64,000 nucleotides of DNA, taken from contig JALRME010000011.1 in NCBI GenBank assembly GCA_026120035.1, positions 310,001 through 374,000 of the forward strand, in the 5' to 3' direction. This DNA comes from Coleophoma eucalyptorum. Lineage: Eukaryota > Ascomycota > Leotiomycetes > Helotiales > Dermateaceae. Below are positions 55,430 to 64,000 of this stretch, one piece after another (position 1 is the first letter of the stretch; every line of letters starts with the position of its first letter). Made by a program: the position numbers and the translations under genes. Under the pieces are notes generated by a model. The model saw nothing but the letters and a program-made list of their open reading frames with translations, ran no database searches and was not told the origin of the DNA.

Positions 55430-55964
55430 GGTGTATCTTAGTTTCTTGCAGAATCTAGTCTACGATTGAAACGCGCGAGGCGGACAGTCTCTGGAGAATA
55501 GATGCCTGGTGATGTCAGTAAGCTGTCCTGATCGCATAAGGCATGGACTGAGCAAGCCACTCTGCGTTGTACGTACCAGCCTTGTCGTGAAGAGTGTCCT
55601 TCTGCAGCCTGGTGACTCAACTCAGCAGATGAAGACAGATAATACTCTTTTGTATATTCCAATACTAATAAGCCTCCCGTATATCCCAATCTATATCGTC
55701 TTTCTTCGTTCGTTCGTAGACAAAGCAGAGAGCAAGTGGAAACGAAAGATGAAGCTCGCCTGGGTTGCACCCTTGTGGTTGCGCCTCCTCGGCCTCTTGT
55801 CTGTCTCAGAGTCTGGGACCAGTGGGAGTGCCCTGAGCATCGGCCTGCGAATCACAAGCCACAGCGGGAACAGCGGGGGGCCGCATGCGAGCTTATCGCC
55901 TTCTGTCAGCCTCGACCCCAACTTCTTCATCCAACTTGGCTCGCAAGAGCTCAGGCTTCCCATC
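55430..55964. promoter_or_regulatory. Bidirectional promoter of SEC18 and the LENG1-like gene
   Basis: 535 bp between start codons. CT-rich leaders lie on both sides, with no named element. Frames here on both strands look non-coding. Confidence 0.5.
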
Positions 55965-57044
55965 ATGCCTCTGTGAGTCTGATTTCATTTGATCCGCAGA
56001 TGCGGAGGGGGAACGAGGCTAATCATCTGTGGCAGTCATCTACTCGGCAAGAAATCCTGGAATGTCTACAATCACGATAATGTCGAGAGGGTCAAACGCG
56101 ACGAGGCAGCCGCGCGGGCGAAGGAGGAGGCAGAAGAACAGCGCATGCAAGAGGTCGATGCTGCAAGACGCATGCAAATCCTCCGAGGAGAGGAACCTAC
56201 ACCCATCCTCGCTATTGAAGATAAACCGAGCGATCATGATTCAGCACGAGAGAGACGCTCCTCAGGCAGAGATCGCAAAAGGAGAAGATATGATGAAAAT
56301 GAGACGGATTTCGAGATGCGCATTGCCTCTGAACAAGCGCAGGTTAATAACGAGGAAAGGCAGATCGTCCTCAGGAGACCCGTGAAAGATGCACCCTTGG
56401 TTGACCACGCAGGACATATCGATTTATTCCCACAGGAACAACCCAAAGCCTCAATAGAGAAGAATGCCGAGGCTGAGAAGGAAAAGGCCAAGAAGCAAAA
56501 GGAGTATGAAGACCAGTACACGATGCGATTCTCAAATGCAGCTGGGTTCAAGCAAGGCTTAGATAACCCGTGGTATTCCAAACCTTCGTCAGGACAGGAT
56601 GAGGAGCTTGTGCATGTATCTAAGGATGTTTGGGGTAACGAGGACCCCAGAAGGAAAGAGAGGGAAGCTGCGAGAGTGGTTTCGAGTGATCCATTAGCTG
56701 CTATGCGACAAGGTGCCGCACAGGTGAGGCAAGTTGAACGCGAAAGGAAGCGATGGCGAGAAGAGAAGGAAAGAGAGGTGAGAGAACTTGCAGAGGCGGA
56801 GGCAGAAGAGTCACGGCGGAAGCGCAAGAGAAGACATGATGAGGATGATGACCTCGAAAGCTTCAGTCTCGACGCTCCTGAGAAATCGTCTTCAAGACGG
56901 AAACACCGAGATGATCATGATCGAGAACGACGGCATAGACATCGTGAGTCAAGCAGGAGATCTCATGCTCATGACAGCCACAGACACCGTCATCGAGATG
57001 AGGAACGTAGTCATAGGCATAAACATCGCCATAGAGGCGACTAG
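55965..57044 (+). CDS. LENG1/Cir_N-domain splicing-type protein
   Basis: Two exons, an 8-nt first exon (55965-55972) and 56036-57044, encode 338 residues. The 63-nt intron (GTGAGT..GGCAG) yields MPLHLLGKKSWNVYNHDNVE, the Cir_N motif shared with LENG1 and the Cwc25-type splicing factors. The motif continues with VKRDEAAARAKEEAEEQRM. Without the splice the conserved start cannot be reached. A conserved middle segment, RFSNAAGFKQGLDNPWYSK, is followed by a basic coiled coil and an Arg/His/Asp-rich tail (RRHRHRESSRRSHAHDSHRH). Its role is probably in spliceosome activation or nuclear RNA metabolism. This is known for relatives, not shown here. Confidence 0.85.
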
Positions 57045-57139
57045 ATTTACATTCTTTATGTACTTCTCAAAACAAACATATCATAAACTGGGGTATTCCA
57101 TGACCAAACTCCCTGATTAGCGACACGCCGTGCCAATTA

Positions 57140-57817
57140 TCAATATTCAATCTTGACCTCCTGCATCGCCGCCGTAACCAGCGCCGCCATATCCCTGGAT
57201 TCAGAACCTTGTAGAGCAGTAATGATATCCTTCGCCAAATCCGCCGAGATGCCTTCTTTCTTGCTCGAGTAGATATCCAAGCCAGCAGGCGTGAACATGC
57301 TGGCTGCAAAATACGTCACGGCCCATTTCTCGTCCCCCTTCTCCCCCCAACCCAACACCTCCCATTGACTGGTCGCGATCTTAAGCCAGCCCTTCCCTCT
57401 CCAATTCCATCCTCCAGAACCGTCCGGGGTATCGATTCCCTTGATGGACTTCGGCTGCGGGAGCAGCGTTCTTGCCGTTGGTTCAGAACAAACTTCGTCA
57501 TCTAAGCACGCCAGCTCCTCGGGCGAGGATGGCGGGATGATCTTGTATGTGATGCGGACGTTCTTCGCTTTGCGCCACATGGGCAGTGTGGAGTGTGTTA
57601 CGGACCAGGTCCCCTGAAGCCATTCCAATGGTGGTGGTTGCCAGCTCTGGGAGTCTGGCACAGCGTATTTCATGGGCGGTCGAATGTTCATACCGGACGT
57701 AGAGGACTGTTGGCTCAATGCTGTTGCGGTCTTGGACTCGGAGGTTGACACTGGAGCGTTTGCAGAGCTGGGCAGGCCGCTGCTAAACGCTGGAGTGGTT
57801 TTCGACGTGACAGACAT
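57140..57817 (-). CDS. Lipocalin/calycin-like conserved hypothetical protein
   Basis: An intronless ORF of 225 residues from ATG 57817. An in-frame ATG 57892 would add 25. A disordered Ser/Thr-rich N-terminus (about 65 residues) is followed by EWLQGTWSVTHSTLPMWRKA, a GxW start typical of lipocalin-like barrels. WNWRGKGWLKIATSQWEVLG and KWAVTYFAASMFTPAGLDIY resemble successive beta strands. I know similar fungal proteins only as hypothetical. The calycin assignment is inference from the GTW motif and strand pattern. The stop lies 95 bp from the end of the converging LENG1-like gene. Confidence 0.72.
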   Translation of the reverse strand: MSVTSKTTPAFSSGLPSSANAPVSTSESKTATALSQQSSTSGMNIRPPMKYAVPDSQSWQPPPLEWLQGTWSVTHSTLPMWRKAKNVRITYKIIPPSSPEELACLDDEVCSEPTARTLLPQPKSIKGIDTPDGSGGWNWRGKGWLKIATSQWEVLGWGEKGDEKWAVTYFAASMFTPAGLDIYSSKKEGISADLAKDIITALQGSESRDMAALVTAAMQEVKIEY

Positions 57818-58000
57818 GATCGTGATGTCGGGTTTGACTCTAGAACGTCGCGTCTTCAGTAGACGGTGGATATCGCGTGTATTCTGTAACACTTGTTTAC
57901 CAAGAGTTGCACAGGTAAAGTACGAGTCGATGTTCAGGGGTCGCTTTTAGTCAGGGACCTTGTCTAGTTGCCGCGGACTATGGAGAATTAAAAGGCAGTA

Positions 58001-58040
58001 GTGTAGTGTAGTGTAGTGTAGTGTAGTGTAGTGTAGTGTA
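58001..58040 (+). repeat. (GTGTA)8 pentanucleotide microsatellite
   Basis: Eight perfect tandem units of GTGTA, preceded by a partial unit. Confidence 0.95.
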
Positions 58041-58179
58041 TATTTGTATGGAAAGCTAAGTCGAAGAAAGTCGATCCAATATTCCAGATAGTGGTTCGTT
58101 GTCAAGACAGATAAGAAGTGTCTCGAAATCTCTCGCACTGACGGTACGTTTTAGAACTTCAACTTGAAGAGACAAGTGA

Positions 58180-58185
<6 letters not shown>

Positions 58186-58210
<25 letters not shown>

Positions 58211-58213
58211 AAA
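58186..58213 (+). repeat. (GAAA)7 tetranucleotide microsatellite
   Basis: Seven perfect tandem units of GAAA. Confidence 0.95.
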
Positions 58214-58766
58214 GGAAAAGGCCCGGTCTGTCGATCCATCTTATCTATCATCTATGCTCCATCATACTGTACCTATCAATCTCCACTTCCCAGTCGGAAT
58301 ATCTTGGTATCCTGTTGTGTTCAAAAAGACCACGCACGAAGTCGCGTACATGGCGTCATACATGTGAAAGTGCAGTTGAAACATTCATGCACATCTGAGC
58401 TGGAGCTGGTTGACATCATACAGACAAGGAAGCGAGAAAGGCTAAAATAAAAGAAAAGCTCAGAAAGAACGATCTTCGAGCTGATGGAGGGGTCTTGTAC
58501 TGTACGTACTGTACAGTACCGTACTGTACCGCAAGGAATCCCTGTGCCGATCTTTACTTTCTGCCATTTCTTAGTCGCTCCGCGCATATCGCAGCTTGGC
58601 AATTCCACCTCCATTTTGGTCTAGAAGATCGCATTGCTCTATTATACTTTCTTTTTTCCCTTTCCTCTCCTCCTCTCTTTCCTGGGGCTATACACAGCCC
58701 ACTGCCAACGCATCTCACCTCCCTTCCCACTACACCAAACCTGCTCTCCAACCAAGCCCCAAAGTC

Positions 58767-59429
58767 ATGGAACCCCTACAGTTGCCCTCTCACTCAGACC
58801 CAGAGGAGCTTGCCTCCGACGATGATGGTGCAGCAGCCATGGCCGCAGCCATGGGCTTCTCTTCGTTCGGCACACAATCCCACCCAGCAAAGAAACGCAA
58901 GTTCAACAGCGCGACAGACGCGTTTGTAGATGGGCAAGAATTAGCTTCACTCGACAAGGGTGGAAGGAAGGGCCAAGGGAGTGGAGGGAATGATATGCCG
59001 TTAGGGAAGAGCAGGGTATTTGGTGTAAAGATGGAGGAAAAAGAAGGAGAGATTGAATTGGATGCGGACGAGGAAGAGGAGGATGGGGGAAGGTGGCTAG
59101 ATACGAGCGAGCCCGCACCAGTCGAGATGGAAGCGTTGCGACGAGAACAAGAACGGGAAAGCCTCACAAATATGAACGTGGCAGTTGCAGGGCATCAACT
59201 CCCTCAAAGACCCGCAAATCCTACACCATCGAGAACCAACGCTCAGCAGCAGCAGCATCAGAGAGGCCAGAAGAATCAGCTCTGGTATGTGGGCTATTAT
59301 GACCCAAGCTTCAATGAGAATCCATGGGCCAGGTTGGAGAAGGAGCATGGGCTTAAGGCAGTTGGCAGATGGGTTGAGAGACCTGCACGGAATGAGGGAC
59401 CTACGAGAGACATGGGAATTGCGGGGTGA
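58767..59429 (+). CDS. Conserved fungal protein of unknown function
   Basis: An intronless ORF of 220 residues from ATG 58767. The frame is open further upstream to 58596, but that stretch looks like leader sequence. Visible parts are an acidic start (HSDPEELASDDDGAAAM), FSSFGTQSHPAKKRKFN with a possible nuclear localisation signal, TDAFVDGQ, an acidic middle (ELDADEEEEDGGRWLD), a Gln-rich linker, and a compact conserved-looking end. That end holds QLWYVGYYDPSFNENPWARLE, a Trp/Tyr-rich motif likely to mediate a protein contact. I know such proteins only as hypothetical. The nuclear location is inferred from the basic motif. Confidence 0.75.
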   Translation: MEPLQLPSHSDPEELASDDDGAAAMAAAMGFSSFGTQSHPAKKRKFNSATDAFVDGQELASLDKGGRKGQGSGGNDMPLGKSRVFGVKMEEKEGEIELDADEEEEDGGRWLDTSEPAPVEMEALRREQERESLTNMNVAVAGHQLPQRPANPTPSRTNAQQQQHQRGQKNQLWYVGYYDPSFNENPWARLEKEHGLKAVGRWVERPARNEGPTRDMGIAG

Positions 59430-60349
59430 GGAAAGGATGATTGTCATCCTACAAGAAACAAATGCAAAATTTCTCCAAGGAGAATGGGGTTGGGGAAGAA
59501 CCCAAAGCCCAATGTATATATTTGCGACAATGGGGACCTTAGGGAAGGAGAGCAGTTAGTGTGTGGATAGACCTGTACAGTTAAGCTCGATTTGCCTGGT
59601 CGTTGGAGTGCATTGTGGAGGGATTGTATACCATACGAGCCATGGATCAGGAGTCGAAATTAGGCATAAAGGATACCCGGGGCCACCCCAAAAAGGATAC
59701 AAGTAGACACAAGCATAAACAAGTAGTGGAGAAAGTAATAAGGCGGATCAGACATCATCAGATTCATCGATCTCTGGAACATCATTTTCTGCCGTTGTAA
59801 GGAGAAGTTCCTCTTTCTCTAAGACCCTTCTCACCCACTTAATCACACCTCAGCTTATCTCATCTCATCTCTGCTATCTACACATCTTCTACTCCTTCTC
59901 TGGAGCCACCGCAAAGACACAAAATGCCTATCGAAAGCAGAAGTACATAACGCAATGAAGCACCTGGGTATATCGTCCACCAACCACCCTCTCTTTCTCC
60001 TCGCCATCTCCAAATAAACAAATCAAGCAGTCCTGAGACCGTATTACACTAATCGCAACTCAAAAATCAACAAGCCTAAAAAAAACAATATAAGAAAGCA
60101 AAAAAAGAAGACATAAAAGAAAATTCGTAGAGTCGTTGCCTCGGCAAGTAGACGAAAAGGCGATGTAGAATGAAAGTAGGAAATAGCTGGGTATAGAAAC
60201 CATCGAGTAAAAGCAAATATTACTTCCGTATTCTTCGGGCGCCTCCGCAAGGGCAAGTAAAGGTTTGGTACAAGAAAAGTTAAGGTAGGTGACTTCGACA
60301 CGGTCTAAAAGTCGCTAGTAAACATCATTATGATGGAATTGCAGTCCAA
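59430..60349. other. Intergenic between converging genes
   Basis: About 0.9 kb of 3' flanks. It includes a CATCTCATCTCATCTC run near 59858-59873. No gene is seen. Confidence 0.55.
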
Positions 60350-63300
60350 TCATGCTTGAATCATCTTTCCATATCGAGCAATATCTTCGTCGCTGAGTGC
60401 TGCCAGCCAAAGACATCTCTCAGTAACCCCCTCAACTGGTAGAAATCGGTAGAGCTGGCTGGCCTCAAGTAGACGGAGGAGGTTTTTGACAATCGTTGCA
60501 TCATTACGACACTTCTCAAAATTTACCAATGGCTCCGTTGTAGGCGTGCTTGCTATCTGGCTTGGTCGTTCCGAGTTCACAAGAAGATCGTGAGTGTAAA
60601 TGCCAACAAATGGAATACAACCCTGGTCAGCTCCACACCCTTCCATTTCGGCCCTGAGCGAATGAAAGTTGCTTGTAGGTGTAACGAGAGCCTCCATGTC
60701 ATCAAGAGTTTGCAAATCAGCCACAGGTATTATTGACCATGTTTCCGTTAGTCGAGCGATCTCCTTCGAAGTGAGCGCAACAGTGATTTGAGTCATTGTC
60801 GCAAAGTTGCGGTATCTTCGGCAGTGAGCAGCAATATGAATGAACTTCATAATGCATCGAACACGTTCTTCGATATCCTGGGTTAGGACAATCTCGGACA
60901 CAGCCCACTTGACCATCAGATTAAAGCGAGCAATCACAACCTCAACTCCACGAGGTTCTGAGTTGCGAAGAAACTCCACCCACGAACGGGACTCTTTCTG
61001 GGTATCCTTCCAACGCATTTCAGTCAGATCCTTCCAATCAATCTCGTTCAGAGCATCTTTCTCAATGAGCGTGAATTGCTGAGCAAGGATCTGAGAATCG
61101 AACGCAAGAGTGAAAGGTAGATGGACAGAGCTTTTCCGGGAAGCTTCAACAACACGGTTCATCCTCAAAGGATCGTGAGAATTCACAGACGTTCCTTTCT
61201 CACCAAACGTTCCATCTGCCAACACCGGTGTGGTGTCCGGTGTTGGTGTCAGAGGAACGTTGATTCGTGGTTGCATTTGATGGGTTTGGAGTCCCGGTGC
61301 ATTCCCAATCATGGGTGACAACTGCAATGCCTGTACTAGTGTCATTGGAGGCGAAGGTGGTTGGCCAAGTGCATGGGAGGGAAGAGCCATCTCTCTGATG
61401 ATGGTACCAGGTCGCATTGGCGGAAAGCCTGAATAGTTCGAATTCTCAGCAGTGTATTCTGTTCGAGAGATGACTTCCAAAGACATCTCAGAAGAAAGAT
61501 CACTCCTGCCGCTATAGCTGTCAAGGGAGTTTCGGGCACTTTCCGGCGCAGGATTGGATTCACCAACTGGAATCCTTTTCATGCTGTCTGTCTCTTTGAC
61601 AAATTCATAAGATGGGTGAGATGATTCTGGTGTATGTTCCTGGTGCGTCATTCTGCCAATACCCGGTCCTTCAAAGCCGGATATTGAGCCCCAGTCACGG
61701 GTCTTGCGTCGGTCTTTCTTATCCACTGAAAGACCGCGTTCAAGCAAAGGTATTGACGAGTATGATTCAGCTGATCCAGTTGATAATGGGACTGGTGCTG
61801 TTTGCATTCCGGTAGGACGATACACCGCAGGCTTTAACTCCTCTTCTCCTGTCTGAGTCTGAGGTTTGTATGCATTCGCCATAGGAGGAGTCTTAGAAAT
61901 ATCGGTATCGACAACGTGCTTCATCCTATGTCTATACTTGTCTTCTTCGTCGTCTCCTAGGGACAGAGTGCTGGTGTCGAAATGGGGAGCGCCAAAACTA
62001 TTGGTATGCATTGGACTATGCTGTGATGGCCAGGGAGCTGACGCATCGGATCGCCGTTGCTCGAACTTGCCCTCGAGCTTCAGTAGAGCAGACTCAACTC
62101 CGCCATCATCATTGATATCATCCGGAATCTGGGCAAGCTTCTGCGCCTCTTTCTCAAAAGAGGGGCGCATGATTGGCTGAGATGAATGTGTGCTGAAAAG
62201 TGATGCAGGAGGCTTTGGTGACGACTGCGCAAGCTGACCTACAGAGAACGTTTGGCCTGGCGCCCTGGAATCATCATCGTCGCCATTAGCAACTCCTATA
62301 TAGCCAGATTCTCTACCCAACATGAATGAGCTCCTGATAGACTCAGAATATGTTGTAAGCGAGCCTGTAGACATTGGCCGAGGAAGTGGCTCTGTATTCA
62401 ATTCTCCAACATTATTCACAGCTCTAAGGTCTCCACCTGGGCGTCTGCGAAGGACGCGGAGTGGGCGTGGGACAACTGGCACATTAGAGAGACGATTAGT
62501 ATCTCCAGAAAAAGTGGTCGCATCAAAGCTGCGTTCAGTGTGATCCCGAGTCATGCCGCTCTGGAAAGAAGCATATCTGCGCAATGAAACAGAGGTATTG
62601 ATGCGTGCACTATAAGATCGTCTATGACCCATGGATCGTCGAGAACGCATGGATGGCCTATTGAATGCTCGGTGACTGGGAGTATAAGCTTCAGGTGAGT
62701 CTTGGATATCGTTGACCAACGACGAAGTCTTCTCGAAAGAAAGGGGGTGGTAGCGGCCGAGCGCTTGTGAAGACCGTCGAGGCGTTCCTCTGGACGCTTC
62801 AGGTGGTGTTGATGGAGGAGTTGGGCCACCAGAAGGTTGGATAAAATTATCTGTAAAGGTATCCACAGATTGGTTGAGAGTATTCAGAGCCCCTTTCATC
62901 CTAGGCACCTCTAATGGCATTGTATCGTCCACAATAACGATAGACTTGCTACCATTTGTCAGTTGACTCCCTGGTTCTCTGCTATGACCAGGCTTCGAAG
63001 AATCGATTGTAGTTTCAGGATGCAATTCAGAATATTCCATGATGTGTTGCTCTTTACTGATCGCGGAGAGTCTCTCAGACGCTTCCCGCCTTTCCTGTTC
63101 TGATTCCGCGTCCTCACGAACAGCCCTCTTGAAGTCTTCTGCAATCTCGGCACCTAACAGGTCGATTCGCATCGGAGCTCGTGCACCAGTATTTCTAGCA
63201 CGAGCTTGCGGGACAATGGCAGTGCTAGGTAGTCTGTTGATCGTCGCCCCGCGAACACCAAGTGGTGTCGTGTGAGTGAAGCTCCCTTGTGTCGGAGACG

Positions 63301-64000
63301 AATCATGACTGGGAGCAGTCCTGGTGCTCAAGGCACGGCGCACACTTCCTAAAAGCTTTTTCATTCCAGGTCCAGTCATGCCAGAAACGCCCTTCTGGTC
63401 AGCAGGTGTTCCTGGGAAAAGCGTAGTTGCTCGGTTGCTCTCAGATGGGGTGCCGGGTGCAATTTCTTCAACAAATGCTTGTCCTGGAGGGAAAAGATTG
63501 CCCCTTACTAGACTGCCAGCATAAGGCAATGCCATCAGAATCTCAGTACTTTTATAGATAACTTTATGTAATGACTGCGGTTGTTGGTCCCGAAATGAAT
63601 CGGAAAAGCTTCCACTCCGTTTATGAGCAGGAGTTGGGCGAACACGTTTTCCAGTCAGGGCTTTCGGTGTCGTAGCAACAGCTGAATTATCATAAATTGA
63701 GCTGGGAATGACAGGGTGGGCTCCTACAGGCTGTGGTGTGACGGCTGCGCGGAATCTTGTTGGGAATGAGCAAGATACAAAGTCCTCACTCATGATACTG
63801 CCTGGCGATAGAGGTGGCTCATCATCGTCTTGATTCTCTACCTGTACCTCTGGTACACCTTGGGGAGCAATTACAGAATCGATGTGGCCAGCTCGCGAGA
63901 CGTCTGCGAAGAAATTGCGGGGGGGTAGGGCTGTAGAAGAGTCCGGCTCGGGATCCGCAAAGTCTGGCTCAATGATACCCTCTAACTGTGGTGGACCATC
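60350..64000 (-). CDS. lte1: LTE1-like Ras-family guanine nucleotide exchange factor (5' partial)
   Basis: A single open frame runs from the stop at 60350 through the right edge. At least 1216 residues are visible, and the frame is open upstream of the first internal ATG (63793), so the true start is outside. The C-terminal 250 residues are a RasGEF/Cdc25 catalytic domain: SQILAQQFTLIEKDALNEID, VVIARFNLMVKWAVSEIVLT, RVRCIMKFIHIAAHCRRYRN, FATMTQITVALTSKEIARLT and GCIPFVGIYTHDLL. The long middle is disordered and Ser/Pro-rich with several RR/RS basic motifs (RPSMRSRRSMGHRRSYSAR), probably phosphoregulated. In yeast, Lte1 promotes mitotic exit and polarity. The N-terminal RasGEF_N module expected for the family would lie beyond the window. 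Confidence 0.9.
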   Translation of the reverse strand, partial: DGPPQLEGIIEPDFADPEPDSSTALPPRNFFADVSRAGHIDSVIAPQGVPEVQVENQDDDEPPLSPGSIMSEDFVSCSFPTRFRAAVTPQPVGAHPVIPSSIYDNSAVATTPKALTGKRVRPTPAHKRSGSFSDSFRDQQPQSLHKVIYKSTEILMALPYAGSLVRGNLFPPGQAFVEEIAPGTPSESNRATTLFPGTPADQKGVSGMTGPGMKKLLGSVRRALSTRTAPSHDSSPTQGSFTHTTPLGVRGATINRLPSTAIVPQARARNTGARAPMRIDLLGAEIAEDFKRAVREDAESEQERREASERLSAISKEQHIMEYSELHPETTIDSSKPGHSREPGSQLTNGSKSIVIVDDTMPLEVPRMKGALNTLNQSVDTFTDNFIQPSGGPTPPSTPPEASRGTPRRSSQALGRYHPLSFEKTSSLVNDIQDSPEAYTPSHRAFNRPSMRSRRSMGHRRSYSARINTSVSLRRYASFQSGMTRDHTERSFDATTFSGDTNRLSNVPVVPRPLRVLRRRPGGDLRAVNNVGELNTEPLPRPMSTGSLTTYSESIRSSFMLGRESGYIGVANGDDDDSRAPGQTFSVGQLAQSSPKPPASLFSTHSSQPIMRPSFEKEAQKLAQIPDDINDDGGVESALLKLEGKFEQRRSDASAPWPSQHSPMHTNSFGAPHFDTSTLSLGDDEEDKYRHRMKHVVDTDISKTPPMANAYKPQTQTGEEELKPAVYRPTGMQTAPVPLSTGSAESYSSIPLLERGLSVDKKDRRKTRDWGSISGFEGPGIGRMTHQEHTPESSHPSYEFVKETDSMKRIPVGESNPAPESARNSLDSYSGRSDLSSEMSLEVISRTEYTAENSNYSGFPPMRPGTIIREMALPSHALGQPPSPPMTLVQALQLSPMIGNAPGLQTHQMQPRINVPLTPTPDTTPVLADGTFGEKGTSVNSHDPLRMNRVVEASRKSSVHLPFTLAFDSQILAQQFTLIEKDALNEIDWKDLTEMRWKDTQKESRSWVEFLRNSEPRGVEVVIARFNLMVKWAVSEIVLTQDIEERVRCIMKFIHIAAHCRRYRNFATMTQITVALTSKEIARLTETWSIIPVADLQTLDDMEALVTPTSNFHSLRAEMEGCGADQGCIPFVGIYTHDLLVNSERPSQIASTPTTEPLVNFEKCRNDATIVKNLLRLLEASQLYRFLPVEGVTERCLWLAALSDEDIARYGKMIQA

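Larger units (their letters stand above)
57818..58766. promoter_or_regulatory. Divergent 0.95-kb upstream region with microsatellites and a GTACTGTAC cluster
   Basis: It contains (GTGTA)8 at 58001-58040, (GAAA)7 at 58186-58213, and three copies of GTACTGTAC at 58497-58505, 58506-58514 and 58521-58529. The frame of the downstream gene is open upstream to 58596. Confidence 0.6.

Noticed and set aside
57990..58220. CRISPR-like spaced repeats
   Set aside because: These are direct tandem microsatellites without spacers, in a eukaryotic genome.

Overview
This window looks like nuclear chromosomal DNA of a filamentous ascomycete (Pezizomycotina, possibly Leotiomycetes; the class is a guess from general look). 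The basis is direct. Protein-coding genes are split by short spliceosomal introns, mostly 48-63 nt, with GT..AG ends and CTRAC-like branch sites. Genes lie on both strands with no operons. Several families are typical of filamentous fungi: an E2/PARP fusion protein, a PhiA-type cell wall protein, an AsaB/GA4-desaturase-like oxygenase and a KxDL protein. I reconstructed splice sites by eye. The models are supported where reading frames join and the total coding length is divisible by three.

Layout. 1-8 kb: the 3' tail of an unknown gene, a membrane-anchored short-chain dehydrogenase, an OGFr-domain protein, and a large eight-exon gene encoding an ADP-ribosyltransferase joined to an E2-like domain. 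8-16 kb: a COG7-like coiled-coil protein, a degraded-looking glycosyltransferase-like gene followed by a 2.4 kb AT-rich gene desert, and an Sds3/Dep1-like gene. 15.6-22 kb: an AsaB-like oxygenase divergent from a 1569-residue repetitive AT-hook protein. 22-30 kb: proteasome lid subunit RPN6 divergent from ribosome-biogenesis factor SOF1, then RNA polymerase III subunit RPC9 divergent from PRPP synthetase PRS1. 30-38 kb: a PhiA-like secreted protein with a long upstream region, a Rho-like protein with broken GTPase motifs divergent from tRNA pseudouridine synthase PUS3/DEG1, GPI15/PIG-H, and a Hub1 ubiquitin-like protein with an RD-rich N-terminus. 38-50 kb: NOP58 divergent from V-ATPase subunit d, mitochondrial uS15 divergent from ribosomal protein uS2 (RPS0), KXD1, and a DGK1-like lipid kinase. 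50-64 kb: DEAD-box helicase SPB4, SEC18/NSF divergent from a LENG1/Cir_N splicing-type protein, a lipocalin-like hypothetical, a conserved unknown, and most of an LTE1-like RasGEF that runs off the right edge.

Biology. Most genes are core housekeeping. Growth-related ones are over-represented: SOF1, RPC9, PRS1, PUS3, NOP58, RPS0, mitochondrial uS15 and SPB4. Many sit head-to-head across 0.2-0.5 kb shared promoters. Accessory-like sequence is limited to the 9.8-13.6 kb stretch and the long gaps at 29.3-32.0, 44.2-46.6 and 47.4-49.2 kb. I found no tRNA or rRNA genes, no intact transposon, no CRISPR array and no secondary-metabolite cluster. The most unusual items are the E2-PARP fusion lacking the polymerising glutamate, the Rho-like pseudo-GTPase, the Hub1 fusion, and the glycosyltransferase-like relic.
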